Source of the DNA: Microbacterium salsuginis
GTDB taxonomy: Bacteria > Actinomycetota > Actinomycetes > Actinomycetales > Microbacteriaceae
NCBI RefSeq assembly: GCF_012524205.1
Contig: NZ_JABACI010000002.1
Span: 310,001-374,000, forward strand
Direction: 5' to 3'
DNA length: 64,000 nt
How positions within the stretch are numbered: position 1 is the stretch's first letter; every line of letters begins with the position of its first letter. The notes beneath the pieces were generated by a model. It searched no databases and had not been told where the DNA came from. It worked only from the letters and a program-made list of their open reading frames with translations. The position numbers were made by a program, and so were the translations under genes. This document shows, in pieces, positions 10,901 to 18,979 of the stretch.

Positions 10901-10967
10901 CTGAGGGCACGGCGGCACCGGGCGCGGCGGGATCTGACGCTGCGGCGTCGGGCGTGGCTGCGGGCAT
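7944..10967 (-). CDS. Large family 2 glycosyltransferase with C-terminal multi-membrane domain
   Basis: A 1007-residue protein. After an Ala/Pro-rich leader (1-60) comes a GT-A domain of family 2 (about 60-290: VHAVVVVRPDGR, ASLQEQTRRPEALTIVLCGG, WLLAQDAAPVPDALARL, GADEGLDLGVRARL). The rest contains about a dozen hydrophobic segments. This architecture is conserved beside whiB and DUF5719 genes in actinobacteria. The donor and acceptor are unknown; a role in a lipid-linked envelope glycan is likely. TAGGCT (10977-10982) ends 9 nt before the ATG. It is followed by the DUF5719 gene with a 4-nt overlap, so the two are translationally coupled. Confidence 0.85.
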   Translation of the reverse strand: MPAATPDAAASDPAAPGAAVPSVAPAETTPSGTALSAPDPSAGFHVSPSPAVVATASASHRVHAVVVVRPDGRAPAAFHLKRTLASLQEQTRRPEALTIVLCGGDERLRDVVTGAGADFVVNASASTGFAAATALASPELSPGEAVWLLAQDAAPVPDALARLAGALELSPSVAFVAPKLVRWDDRSEIVSLGVGMTRYGRTVGLADGELDQGQHDAREDVLGTDVRGILVRGDAWRELSGLDRGLAGADEGLDLGVRARLAGARVSLVPAALVAVAGDGAAGLPAPNTPQRRRRIVYAERVAQLHRRLAYAPLAALPLHWLSLLPLAVWRTIVDLVRKQPGRIGPEWAAAVVVFVRLVSIGRARHRIATTKRIPWAQLAPLRISQGELRERLDDEPEVAIGGHRRGDLRFFSGGGAWLVLGALVVSVAAFPALLAWPVLGGGALQPLANTVAGLWDEAAFGQRALGLDTVGPADPFASVLAVIGSLAPWEPSRALVVLWVLALPLAALGGWMAATRVTERPILRLLGGATWALAPTFVVALAQGRPTAVILHLLLPWLFFAGSVAHRSWSGAGAASILLAAVVATAPSLAPALAVIWLASILLAVVLRAGRGVARLIWTAIPAIALALPLIWNAAANGRLWGLLADPGVPWAGPQVGPDSAARALLAAGIPTPDLAGWTTLIPEGPTWWVPLLTAPIALLALAAPLTQRWAVGTALLVVTALGMGTAFAAVGISVAFSQSIPVAIWPGAGLSLAWLGAVGGALVTLDAGLAPRVTFVRGIATVVVLAAVATLAVPSLTAMTRRTATIANGPESTLPAFVAAQGRDDPDVGTIVLTPQAAGGVSATVVWGASETLGGQTTMLATRTRPTPQDAVVAELAADLVTSSADDVVAGLSEVGISFILLAPAMPTESDAARTMRLSASTALNQRDTLDSVGDTAKGELWRVIGEVAPRPQEAASVVGIARLIAIGQLIVLGIALLLAVPTAASRREARRTPRVVGPHWQEGR

Positions 10968-10976
10968 GACGTCGTC

Positions 10977-10982
10977 AGCCTA
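10977..10982 (-). promoter_or_regulatory. -10 element of the glycosyltransferase-DUF5719 operon
   Basis: TAGGCT on the minus strand ends 9 nt before the ATG at 10967. With a start point 6-8 nt downstream of the hexamer this gives a leader of only 1-3 nt, so the mRNA is nearly leaderless. Confidence 0.45.
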
Positions 10983-11056
10983 GGTGCGCGTGCCCCGGGG
11001 TCCGAGGCGCACGCGCCGCGTCCGCCGGATCGGGCGGACGATCGGCGCGCGAGCGA

Positions 11057-11383
11057 TCAACCGGCGCGGCGCTTCAGCTTGCGACGCTCGCGCTCGCTCA
11101 GTCCGCCCCAGATCCCGAAGCGCTCGTCGTTCTGCAACGCGTATTCGAGACACTGGTCGCGAACGTCGCACGACGTGCAGATGCGCTTGGCATCCCGCGT
11201 GGAGCCGCCCTTCTCGGGGAAGAACGCCTCCGGATCGGTCTGGGCGCACAAGGCGTCTGTCTGCCATGCGAGCGGATTGTCGTCCTCCGCGTCGGTGTTG
11301 CGACGAACCCCCGGAACCCCCAGTTGAACCGGATCGACGAACCAGTCGTCGGGAACGCCGGAACGGAATTGCGAAACCGTCAT
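11057..11383 (-). CDS. whiB2: WhiB-family iron-sulfur transcription factor (WhiB2/WhmD type)
   Basis: A 108-residue Wbl protein. The four [4Fe-4S] cysteines are Cys46, Cys69, Cys72 and Cys78 in ALCAQTDPEAFFPEKGGS and KRICTSCDVRDQC; the turn GIWGG is at 90-94, followed by a basic tail SERERRKLKRRAG for DNA contact. The sequence and location (next to the Zincin-like/DUF3499 pair and manA) fit the WhiB2/WhmD branch, which in mycobacteria and streptomycetes (WhiB) controls septation and division. It has a conventional promoter 50-80 nt upstream, unlike most first genes in this window. Confidence 0.93.
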   Translation of the reverse strand: MTVSQFRSGVPDDWFVDPVQLGVPGVRRNTDAEDDNPLAWQTDALCAQTDPEAFFPEKGGSTRDAKRICTSCDVRDQCLEYALQNDERFGIWGGLSERERRKLKRRAG

Positions 11384-11434
11384 GTCGTTCTCACCCCCCG
11401 TGAATCCTGCTCCACGCTGGTGCGTGTACGCATA

Positions 11435-11463
11435 ATTACACCCGTGTAGTTCGCGGAGGTCAA
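11435..11463 (-). promoter_or_regulatory. whiB promoter
   Basis: Minus-strand -35 TTGACC (11458-11463) and -10 TGTAAT (11435-11440) are separated by 17 bp, giving a leader of about 45 nt before the ATG at 11383. The -10 overlaps an imperfect palindrome at 11437-11448 (TACAC and GTGTA around two bases), a possible regulator site. Confidence 0.65.
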
Positions 11464-11555
11464 GTCGCAGATACTAAAGCCTCAACCGGTTCTTGAACCT
11501 TCACGACGCGCCGACGGCGTGTCGTGCGCGATAACGGTCCGATGAGAAACCTCGC

Positions 11556-12695
11556 TCACGCACCGGGAAGCGCGATGAAGAGCTCGCCTGTACCGGTCAC
11601 GTGCAGCTCTCCCTCGTCCGGCGTGGCGAGCACGGCACGCCCCGGTGCGAGGCGGGCCGACGAGCCTGACGACCCGCCCGTTACGGTCACGTCGCCGGCC
11701 GTGGCGAGCGCGATGGCGGGCCCGTTCAAGGCCACCGAGGCGGGGGCATCCACCCGCAACAGGGCGAAGTCGGGGACGGGCACGTCGTACCGGCCGACGC
11801 CCTGGCCGACCTCACGAGCAGTCAGCACCGGCGGAAGGCCCGGCTCGTCGCGGAGCACGCTCACCAGTTCGCCGGCGTCGACATGCTTCGGCGTCAGACC
11901 GCCCCGCAGCACGTTGTCGCTCGCCGCCATGAGCTCCACTCCGAGACCCTCGAGGTACGCGTGCAGGACGCCCGCCGGCACGAACAGACCCTCGCCGCGT
12001 CGGAGCGTCACGAGGTTCATCAGCAGTGCGACGACGATGCCGGGGTCGCCGGGGAAGGATGCCTGCAGCGCCCGTGCCAGGTCCAGTTCGGCGGCGAACT
12101 CGTCCGAGTGTGCCGCGACCGCCGCCGCGATGACGTCGCGAGCGGCCTGGACGCCGTCCGACAGGAGCCATCCGATCACGGCGGCGAGCGAGGCATCCGG
12201 ACCCGCCAGCCGCTCCGCGAGCGGCTGTGCCTGCGGGCCCAGCTCCGCGACGAGACGTCGCGTGGCCTCGAGCTCACGCAGGCCCGCGAGCGCGCGGAAG
12301 GTGTCGCTCAGCGCGACGATCAGCTCGGGCTTGTGGTTCGCGTCCCGGTAGGTGCGGTCGCCAGCGCCGCGCGGGATGCCGGCGGCCTCTTCGCGGGCGA
12401 ACCCCGCCTCGGCCTGCGCCTTGGAGGGGTGCGCCTGGATCGACAGAGCGGATGCCGCGGCCAGCAGCTTCAGCAGGTACGGCAGCGGCTGCGCCACGCC
12501 CGCCTCGGCGCCCTGGTCGGCGATCCACCGGTCGAGCGTGCGACCGTCCGGCGTCTCGGCCGGGTCGCCGGGGTGATCGCCGAACCACACCTCGGCCTCG
12601 GCGTGCCCCGAGGGCTCGCGGCCCTGGAGTTCTGCGATCAACGACGTCGAGCCCCAGGCGTAGTCGCGAGGGTCGTTGGCGAGGGGGATGAGCAT
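11556..12695 (-). CDS. manA: Mannose-6-phosphate isomerase, class I
   Basis: Zinc enzyme interconverting fructose 6-phosphate and mannose 6-phosphate, feeding GDP-mannose and glycoconjugate synthesis. It has 379 residues. Signatures: the N-terminal YAWGS, AEVWFGDHPGDPAETPDG, the zinc ligand region SIQAHPSKAQAEAGF and NHKPELIVALSDTF. The C-terminal cupin part includes VPAGVLHAYLEGLGVELMA. The ATG at 12695 is supported by TAGGCT (12702-12707) ending 6 nt upstream, which predicts a leaderless mRNA. Its place beside whiB matches M. tuberculosis manA, but the phosphomannomutase gene found there is absent. Confidence 0.95.
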   Translation of the reverse strand: MLIPLANDPRDYAWGSTSLIAELQGREPSGHAEAEVWFGDHPGDPAETPDGRTLDRWIADQGAEAGVAQPLPYLLKLLAAASALSIQAHPSKAQAEAGFAREEAAGIPRGAGDRTYRDANHKPELIVALSDTFRALAGLRELEATRRLVAELGPQAQPLAERLAGPDASLAAVIGWLLSDGVQAARDVIAAAVAAHSDEFAAELDLARALQASFPGDPGIVVALLMNLVTLRRGEGLFVPAGVLHAYLEGLGVELMAASDNVLRGGLTPKHVDAGELVSVLRDEPGLPPVLTAREVGQGVGRYDVPVPDFALLRVDAPASVALNGPAIALATAGDVTVTGGSSGSSARLAPGRAVLATPDEGELHVTGTGELFIALPGA

Positions 12696-12701
12696 CCGCC
12701 C

Positions 12702-12707
12702 AGCCTA
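12702..12707 (-). promoter_or_regulatory. Leaderless -10 element of manA
   Basis: TAGGCT on the minus strand ends 6 nt before the manA ATG. The REP-like repeat starts only 20 nt further upstream, where a -35 would lie. Confidence 0.6.
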
Positions 12708-12726
12708 ATGACGTGCCGTATCCGCT

Positions 12727-12823
12727 CGTTGAGCGAGCGGAGCGAGACGACACGTCCGGACCACCGTCCGACACCGCGATCCGCATGTTTCGTCTCGTCG
12801 CTGGGCTCCTCGCTCAACGACCG
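12727..12823. repeat. Second copy of the REP-like inverted repeat
   Basis: The left arm (12727-12754) begins CGTTGAGCGAGCGGAGCGAG; the right arm (12788-12823) begins TTTCGTCTCGTCGCTGGGCT and ends GCTCAACGACCGG. It is clearly related to the copy at 4054-4150. Here it lies between divergent genes (manA and the first ligase-like gene), where a terminator function makes no sense, so it is better read as a mobile or dispersed palindromic element. It marks the left edge of the polysaccharide island. Confidence 0.75.
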
Positions 12824-12845
12824 GGGAAAGCCCGATCTCGCGGGG

Positions 12846-12851
12846 TAACCT
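12846..12851 (+). promoter_or_regulatory. Leaderless -10 element of the first ligase-like gene
   Basis: TAACCT ends 7 nt before the ATG at 12859 and only 1 nt before the ATG at 12853, which argues that 12859 is the true start. Confidence 0.55.
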
Positions 12852-12858
12852 GATGGCG

Positions 12859-14343
12859 ATGGCCGTCTACTCGAAGCACCCGGCGTCGGCACCGCCCACG
12901 CCCCCGGTCCGTGAGAAGACCGGCCATCTGCTGTTGCGCGGCTGGTGCATCTTCGTGCTGTTCATGTCGCTCTCCGGCGTGGCGTGGGTGCACACGTTCG
13001 GCACTCCCGTCGCGGCGGCCATCACGATCGGCGCCGGCGTGCTCTCGGTCGTGCTGTGGATCATCCTGCGCCCGCCTGTGCAGTGGCGCCGCCTGCCGTG
13101 GTTCGCCGCGGCGTACGTGGTGTGGGCGACGCTGTCGATCCTGTGGTCGGCGTGGCCCGGCACGACGGCGATCACCCTGCTGCTGCTGTACCTCACCACG
13201 ATCCAGGCGCTCTTCATCGGGACCGTCCTGACGTGGCGCGAACTCGTCCGGGCCGTGGCATCCGCCCTCAAATGGGTCATGGCGCTGTCGCTGCTGTTCG
13301 AGCTGGCGGTCTCGGTCTTCGTGCAGGCGCCGATGCTGCCCGGCTTCGTCGTCGGGGAGGCCGACGACCCCATCGAGTACTGGTCGCGCAACAACCTGTT
13401 CGACTGGCCCGAGCGCCTGCAGGGCATCATGGGCAACGCCAACCTGCTCGGCCCCGTCGCGTTGCTGGCCATCGTCGTCTTCGGAATCCGCATCGCGGCC
13501 GGGGCACCGCGGCGGGTTCTGCTCTACGCGTGGATCGTACTGTCCGCATTCTTGTTCTTGCGGGCGTCGTCGGCCACGGCCTACCTCGCCGCCGCCGCGG
13601 TGGCCGTGGTGCTCGCCACGGTGCTGCTCATGCGTCGCGCGCGCCGGCCCGGCGAGCGCACCAAGTACTACATCGCGTATGCCGTCGTCGGCGTCGGCGG
13701 GCTGCTCGGCCTGTGGCTGCTGCGCGACACGATCTTCAGCGCCCTGGGGCGCAGCTCCGACCTCACCGGCCGCGAGGCGATCTGGGAGGCGGTCCTCGGC
13801 CGAACCGCCGAGCGGCCCTGGGTCGGGTGGGGCTTCGCCACGCCGTGGGCCCCGTGGGACCCCGCCTTCGACCGCTGGGTCGTCGATCACGGCCAGACGG
13901 TGATGCAGGCCCACAACATGTGGATCGACGTGTCGATGCAGCTGGGCATCATCGGCGTGGTGCTGATGGCGACGGTGTACTTCGCGTTCGTGTGGCGGTC
14001 GTGGTTCTTCGCCGTCGACCGGCCCCGGTGGGATCTGAAGGCCGACCGGCCCTACTCCTCGCTGACCTTGCTGCCCACGCTCGTCGGCGCGATCCTGCTC
14101 GTGCAGGGGCTCGCCGAATCCACTCCCCTGCTGTTGTGGGGGTGGCTGTTCGTCGTCATGCTCGGCGCCAAGATCAAGCAGTCGCCCCACGTCGGAGTGG
14201 GCCCGGCCGAGCAGAGCGCCGCGATCGAGCGCGGCGAGCGGTCCCCGGCCTTGGACGAGCCATATCCGCCGGTCGAGCGCACGCACCCCCCGGTCGTCGA
14301 GCGAGCGCAGCGAGACGAAACCCCGTCGAAGCGAGCGACATGA
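12859..14343 (+). CDS. O-antigen ligase-like membrane protein (Wzy/WaaL family), first copy
   Basis: A 494-residue polytopic protein with about ten membrane helices. The Wzy_C-type region contains GIMGNANLLGPVALLAIVVF and the large periplasmic loop with SDLTGREAIWEAVL and GWGFATPWAPWDP, the usual pattern of O-antigen ligases and polymerases. It should join or polymerise lipid-linked glycan on the outer face of the membrane. The start at 12859 is chosen from the -10 at 12846-12851. The last 20 or so residues (around ERTHPPVVERAQRDE) are encoded by a single arm of the dispersed repeat, so the C-terminal tail is probably repeat-derived. It overlaps the next gene by 4 nt (ATGA). Confidence 0.85.
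   Translation: MAVYSKHPASAPPTPPVREKTGHLLLRGWCIFVLFMSLSGVAWVHTFGTPVAAAITIGAGVLSVVLWIILRPPVQWRRLPWFAAAYVVWATLSILWSAWPGTTAITLLLLYLTTIQALFIGTVLTWRELVRAVASALKWVMALSLLFELAVSVFVQAPMLPGFVVGEADDPIEYWSRNNLFDWPERLQGIMGNANLLGPVALLAIVVFGIRIAAGAPRRVLLYAWIVLSAFLFLRASSATAYLAAAAVAVVLATVLLMRRARRPGERTKYYIAYAVVGVGGLLGLWLLRDTIFSALGRSSDLTGREAIWEAVLGRTAERPWVGWGFATPWAPWDPAFDRWVVDHGQTVMQAHNMWIDVSMQLGIIGVVLMATVYFAFVWRSWFFAVDRPRWDLKADRPYSSLTLLPTLVGAILLVQGLAESTPLLLWGWLFVVMLGAKIKQSPHVGVGPAEQSAAIERGERSPALDEPYPPVERTHPPVVERAQRDETPSKRAT
14291..14322 (+). repeat. Single arm of the REP-like repeat inside a coding region
   Basis: This stretch, containing GAGCGAGCGCAGCGAGACGA, matches one arm of the repeats at 4054-4150 and 12727-12823. 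It is translated in frame as part of the C-terminal tail of the first ligase-like protein. Confidence 0.7.
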
Positions 14344-15725
14344 CCTCGCCGGCCCAGACCCCACCGCACGGCTGGCTGGTCACACTGCTGGCCTCGGCAT
14401 CCTTCGCCCGTGCGTACACGCTCGCCGTGTTCGGCGCCGTCTTCGCGTCGTACGTCATCGAGCAGGTCGCAGGTCGCATCACCTACATCACGATCGTCGC
14501 GGGTCTCGCCGTGCTGGGTATAGCGGTGCTGGTCGCACGCTGGCAGGAGATCTCACTGCTGCGCCTCGTGCCCACCACCGTGGTCATCTTCGTCGGGTGG
14601 GCGCTCGCGAGCGTCTTCTGGAGCGAGGACACGTCCACGTCGTGGTGGAGCTGGGTCTCGACGGCGGCGCTCGCCTTCATCGCCGTCGTGATTGGCCACA
14701 TCCGCGACACCCTGCAGACCGTCCGGGCGCTCGGCGACGTGCTGCGGGTGCTGCTGGCGATCTCGCTCGGCGTGGAGGTCCTGTCGGGCATCCTGCTCGA
14801 CCTGCCCATCACCTTCCTCGGCGTGCAGGGCAATCTCGCCCAGCTGGGTCCGATCCAGGGCGTCTTCGGCACGCGCAACATGCTCGGCTTCGTCGCGGTG
14901 CTGGCTCTCATCACGTTCTTGATCGAGTACCGCACGCAATCGATCCGGCCCGGGCTCTCGGTCGCGTCGGTCGTGCTCGCCGGCGGTCTCGCGGCTTTCA
15001 GCGACTCCCCCACCGTTCTCGTCCTCGCCGTCGGCGTAGGCCTCGCGGTCGCCGCCCTTGCGTGGGTGCGCCACACGCGCCCGGAACGCCGGGCGGGCCT
15101 GCAGCTGGCCCTCGGCGGGGTCGTCGTGGTCGGAGTCTTCGTCGGCTATGCGGCGCGGCATCCGATCATCGCCCTGCTCGGCGCCGGAAGCGACTTCTCG
15201 ATGCGCGTCGACCTCTGGAACCTGATGGTCGACCAGGTGCGATTCCGCCCCCTGAACGGCTGGGGCTGGTACGGGCCGTGGGCTGAGCGGGAGTTCCCGT
15301 TCATCTACCTGAACTTCGAGCTCGACGCGTCGCACGCCACCGGGCTGAACGCCTACTTCGACGTGCTGATGCAGCTCGGCTGGGTCGGCCTGGTGCTCTT
15401 CGTGGGCCTGGCCGGTCTGGCACTCGTGCGCTCGTGGCTGGCCGCGAGCGAGCGGCGCTCGGTCGTGTACGCGTGGACGCCGCTCATGCTCGTCGCACTG
15501 CTCGTCGACTCGATGTTCGAGAGCTTCACCCTGACCGGGCTCGGCTGGATGATGCTCGTCCTGTGCGCCGTGCGCGCCGGACAGTCCCGGTCATGGCGCG
15601 AGCGCATCGGAGGCGGAACGGATGCCGGTGGCACCGGCCTCCCCCACGTTCCGGGCTTCGGGCGCCCCGGAGCAGCGGCCGACAGGCCACCCGGCGCTCA
15701 GGGACCGGACGGACCGGCAGGGTAG
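14340..15725 (+). CDS. O-antigen ligase-like membrane protein, second copy
   Basis: A 461-residue paralogue of the preceding protein with the same topology: a series of helices, FGTRNMLGFVAVLALITFLI, then a periplasmic loop with SDFSMRVDLWNLMVDQV and LNGWGWYGPWAEREFPF, and terminal helices. The ATG at 14340 overlaps the upstream stop (ATGA), so the two are coupled. Two tandem ligase/polymerase-like proteins suggest one polymerises and one transfers, or that each serves one of the two glycan export modules here. The 45-residue tail is hydrophilic. A TAGGCT (15723-15728) across its stop could promote the next gene with a leader of about 50 nt. Confidence 0.83.
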   Translation: MTSPAQTPPHGWLVTLLASASFARAYTLAVFGAVFASYVIEQVAGRITYITIVAGLAVLGIAVLVARWQEISLLRLVPTTVVIFVGWALASVFWSEDTSTSWWSWVSTAALAFIAVVIGHIRDTLQTVRALGDVLRVLLAISLGVEVLSGILLDLPITFLGVQGNLAQLGPIQGVFGTRNMLGFVAVLALITFLIEYRTQSIRPGLSVASVVLAGGLAAFSDSPTVLVLAVGVGLAVAALAWVRHTRPERRAGLQLALGGVVVVGVFVGYAARHPIIALLGAGSDFSMRVDLWNLMVDQVRFRPLNGWGWYGPWAEREFPFIYLNFELDASHATGLNAYFDVLMQLGWVGLVLFVGLAGLALVRSWLAASERRSVVYAWTPLMLVALLVDSMFESFTLTGLGWMMLVLCAVRAGQSRSWRERIGGGTDAGGTGLPHVPGFGRPGAAADRPPGAQGPDGPAG

Positions 15726-15782
15726 GCTTCTCTCCGGCCCGACGCCTCGGCGCCCGTTGCCCCGCTCCCGGAGATCACCCCC

Positions 15783-16751
15783 GTGACACACGTTCCGTCA
15801 GACGCCGAGTTCGACCCGGCGACCGCCACCATCGCGATCGTCACGTACAACCGCTCGGGCCTGTTGACGCGCCTTCTCGGGAGCATTGCAGCGATGGATC
15901 CGAAGCCCGGTCACGTCGTGGTCATCGACAACGCCTCGACCGACGACACGACGGACGTGGTGGAGTCGTACCGCGACCGACTCGGCGATACCGAGCTCGT
16001 ATACCGCCGCATGGAGACGAACACCGGCGGCTCGGGTGGATTCAGCGAAGGCATGCGCGTCGCGTACGAGCTCGGCTCGCAGTGGATCTGGCTCATGGAC
16101 GACGACGTCGAAGTCATCGACGACGGCCTGGCCAAGATGGGCAAGTGGGCGCCTCGCTTCAAGAGCATCCAAGGCCGCCGCTACGACTACGACGGCAGCG
16201 AGTTCTACTGGCAGTACCGCATCGCCGAGAAGATGGGCATTCCGATCCCGTTCGCGCCGGCATCCTTCGACTCCTCCGGCTACAAGCCGATGAACTCCGG
16301 ATGCTTCGAGGGCATGTTCATCCACCGCGACATCGTGAAGCAGATCGGGCTGCCCGATCCGCGCTTCTTCATCTACTGGGACGACCAGACGTACGGCTGG
16401 CTCGCCTCGCGCAAGACCCAGTCGGTGATCGTGGACGAGTTCGTGCTGCGCCGCACGCGCGAGATCAAGCAGTGGGACATGGGCATCCGCCACATGAACG
16501 CGTCGAGCAACGCGTACCGCTACTACATCATGCGCAACCGCGCGATCATTAAGCGCTACTACCAGTCGCTCGGGGTCTACCGGCGCGTGCCGTTCGCACT
16601 GGGCACGGCGCTCACGTTCGGCAAGGAGCTGATCCGCCTCGTCTTCGTCGAGCGGACGGTGCGCGGAACGTCGAACCTGTTCCGGGGCCTGCGCGACGGA
16701 CGGAAGATCGCGAAGGATTCCGCGTGGAAGCCGATGCCCCCGCTCGACTGA
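15783..16751 (+). CDS. Family 2 glycosyltransferase, GlfT1-like (galactofuranosyl/rhamnosyl type)
   Basis: A 322-residue cytoplasmic GT-A enzyme. It starts with TIAIVTYNRSGLLTRLLGSI, has the nucleotide pocket IDNASTDDTTDV, the TGGSGGF turn at 81-87 and the metal-binding DDD at 106-108 in WIWLMDDDVE. The combination of GGSGGF and WLMDDD, and the later FIYWDDQTYGWLASR, matches the galactofuranosyltransferase branch that starts mycobacterial galactan (GlfT1). A UDP-galactopyranose mutase gene 4 kb away supplies the predicted donor, UDP-galactofuranose. GTG start. The next gene overlaps its 3' end by 28 nt. Confidence 0.82.
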   Translation: MTHVPSDAEFDPATATIAIVTYNRSGLLTRLLGSIAAMDPKPGHVVVIDNASTDDTTDVVESYRDRLGDTELVYRRMETNTGGSGGFSEGMRVAYELGSQWIWLMDDDVEVIDDGLAKMGKWAPRFKSIQGRRYDYDGSEFYWQYRIAEKMGIPIPFAPASFDSSGYKPMNSGCFEGMFIHRDIVKQIGLPDPRFFIYWDDQTYGWLASRKTQSVIVDEFVLRRTREIKQWDMGIRHMNASSNAYRYYIMRNRAIIKRYYQSLGVYRRVPFALGTALTFGKELIRLVFVERTVRGTSNLFRGLRDGRKIAKDSAWKPMPPLD

Positions 16752-18949
16752 CCGCCGCGCGCGGTCGATGGATAGCCGGTTCCCTATCGGTTGCCGCTGT
16801 TCTCCTGCTGGCTGCTGCCGTCCTCGTGCAGTCAGGTACGCCGCTCGCCACAGTCGGCTGGTATCTGGCGTTTCTCCTCTGGGGCGTGGTCCTCCCTGGC
16901 TTCATCGTCCACAGGAGCGCTCGCGGGCCGCAGCAGGCCTGGCCGCACGACATCGCGCTCGGCGCCGCAACCGGATTCGTGCTGCTCGTCGTCCCGACGA
17001 CGATCGCCGTGGCCACCGGAGTCGGCAACGCGTTGTGGATCTGGCCTGTCCTGACGCTCGCCCTGCTCATCCCGTCCCGCACTCGCGGGCGGGTGCTGGC
17101 TCGCCCGGCTGGCGACGCATGGGGTGCCGGGGCCTCGATCGGCGTGGGGGCGTCGACAGCAGCGATCATCCTTCATATCGACCGCTCCTTCTTCGCCGTG
17201 ACACCGCTTCCGCCGTCGGACGTCGCTCTCTATCAGGATCTGCTCTGGCACCTGGGCCTCATCGGCGAAGCGATGCGGTCCATTCCCCTCGGAACCCCGC
17301 AAGCGGTAACGGCCGGGCCCTTGCGCTACCACTGGTTCGCAAACGCCGAGATCGCCGGCGAATCCCTCATCTCGGGCATCGATCCATCGCTGCTCCTGCT
17401 TCGGCTCTGGCCGCTCGCCCTCTCGGCACTGGCCGTGACCCTCACCGCCGTGATCGCCCACTCGCTGTCCAAAAGGAGTCCCGCGGCTCCCTTGGCTGCG
17501 GCGCTCGCCGCGTCGACGATGTTCTTCATCCCGTGGGTGGAGGCGGCCGGCCCGCATGACGCCTTCCGGCCCCTCTCGCCCTCGCAGCTGTTCGGGATGA
17601 TTCCGCTCCTCCTCGGACTGCACTCGGCCTTCGCCTGGAGTCGTCCAGACCGACGGCCTGGAGATGCTGTCGTCCTCGCCCTCAGCCTGACGGTGGCGGC
17701 CGGCACGAAGCCTACGCTTCTGCCGCTCCTGCTGGCGGGCTGCGTGATTGCGGCCACCGCGAGTGCGATCCTCCGGCGTCCCGTCTGGCCGATGCTCGCC
17801 GCGGCCGCTGCCACGGCGGCCCTCCTCGTCGGCTCGCTCTTGTTCGTATCGGGCGGCGATGCCGGTACCGGCATTTCGTTGTTCGCGTCACTCACGTTGT
17901 TCGCTGCGTTCCGGGAGACCTCATCGCATGGTGGGAGCCTCGACCCTGCTGGACTTCTGTCGTCGTCGGGACGGCTTGCCGCAGGAGTGACCTTCGCGGC
18001 GCTTTGGGCTGTGCGTCCGCTTCTGGGCACCGGTGCTCTCTTCCAGTCGAATCTGAGGCGTAGACCCGAGGCGTGGATGATCTCCGGTGCGTGCGGCGCG
18101 GGCGTTCTCGCGTTCCTCGTCCTCGGTCATCCCGGATTCAGCCAGCTCTACTTCCTGTACACCGCGTTTCCTCTCGGGGCGATTGCCGGCGCCTGGTGGC
18201 TGGTGACAGCGATCGCCGACCGCCCTTGGGCCGCCCGCACGGCCGTCGTGGCAGGCATCGTGGGTGCGATCATCGCGACGGGCTCCTACTGGTGGGGCAC
18301 AGCGCGACATGCATCAGGATGGAGTCCGGAGTCGGTTCTTCGCAGTGCGGCGCTCGCCGGCGTCGTGCTGCTAGCGGCCAGCGTCTCCGTAGCCGTGGTG
18401 GAGACCGTCCGGCACCGGCGCGGTGGGGTGGGCGACGGCCCCGCGATCGTCATAGCGCTGTCTCTGACGATCGGCGCCATCATCGCGTCGCTCCCCTACA
18501 CGGCTCTCATGCGCGATGCCCCGCCCGCAGCGGCGACGTCGATCGCGGCGGCGCAAGCCGAGGCGGGTCGCTGGATCGCGCGCAACACGCCGACGGATGC
18601 GCTGCTCGCCGTCAACGATCATTGCCTCGGAGACGAGACCGTGGAATGCGACGCCCGCACGTTCTGGGCTTCGGGGCTCGGACAGCGGCGGGTTCTCGTC
18701 GAAGCGTGGACCTACACTCCTCAGTCCGGACACGGAGCCTTTTTCGACCCGCAACTCCTCACGTTCAATCAGTCCCTCTTCGAGCGCCCGACCGAGGCGC
18801 TGCTCGACGAAGCCGCTGCGCAGGGCGTGGGCTGGCTCGTAGCGACGGAGGGAGCAACTCCGGTCTCACCACGCCTTCACGAGCTCGCCGATCTGGTGTA
18901 CACCAACGATTCGATCGCCATCTTCCGACTGCGCCAGACGGCGGAATGA
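16724..18949 (+). CDS. Large multi-membrane protein, candidate GT-C glycosyltransferase
   Basis: A 741-residue protein with about 12-14 hydrophobic segments and a C-terminal soluble domain of about 150 residues (from AAAQAEAGRWIARNTPTD). The first extracytoplasmic loop contains PPSDVALYQDLLWHLGL, an acidic loop of the kind used by polyprenyl-phosphate-sugar dependent GT-C transferases. No close family is recognised, so GT-C is an inference from topology and the neighbourhood (GtrA/GtrB pair, GlfT1-like enzymes). The GTG at 16724 overlaps the upstream gene by 28 nt. It converges with wzt, separated by 30 nt. Confidence 0.6.
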   Translation: MEADAPARLTAARGRWIAGSLSVAAVLLLAAAVLVQSGTPLATVGWYLAFLLWGVVLPGFIVHRSARGPQQAWPHDIALGAATGFVLLVVPTTIAVATGVGNALWIWPVLTLALLIPSRTRGRVLARPAGDAWGAGASIGVGASTAAIILHIDRSFFAVTPLPPSDVALYQDLLWHLGLIGEAMRSIPLGTPQAVTAGPLRYHWFANAEIAGESLISGIDPSLLLLRLWPLALSALAVTLTAVIAHSLSKRSPAAPLAAALAASTMFFIPWVEAAGPHDAFRPLSPSQLFGMIPLLLGLHSAFAWSRPDRRPGDAVVLALSLTVAAGTKPTLLPLLLAGCVIAATASAILRRPVWPMLAAAAATAALLVGSLLFVSGGDAGTGISLFASLTLFAAFRETSSHGGSLDPAGLLSSSGRLAAGVTFAALWAVRPLLGTGALFQSNLRRRPEAWMISGACGAGVLAFLVLGHPGFSQLYFLYTAFPLGAIAGAWWLVTAIADRPWAARTAVVAGIVGAIIATGSYWWGTARHASGWSPESVLRSAALAGVVLLAASVSVAVVETVRHRRGGVGDGPAIVIALSLTIGAIIASLPYTALMRDAPPAAATSIAAAQAEAGRWIARNTPTDALLAVNDHCLGDETVECDARTFWASGLGQRRVLVEAWTYTPQSGHGAFFDPQLLTFNQSLFERPTEALLDEAAAQGVGWLVATEGATPVSPRLHELADLVYTNDSIAIFRLRQTAE

Positions 18950-18954
18950 CGTCC

Positions 18955-18972
18955 GCGGCGACGCTGCGCCGC
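18955..18972. terminator. Short hairpin between convergent genes
   Basis: GCGGCG (18955-18960), a 6-nt loop and CGCCGC form a small stem between the stops of the GT-C-like gene and wzt. There is no U-tract, and at this GC content it could arise by chance. Confidence 0.25.
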
Positions 18973-18979
18973 ACGATGC

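Noticed and set aside
12945..14339. Upstream extension of the second ligase-like gene
   Set aside because: It overlaps the first ligase-like gene in another frame and lacks hydrophobic segments; the ATGA overlap gives the natural start at 14340.
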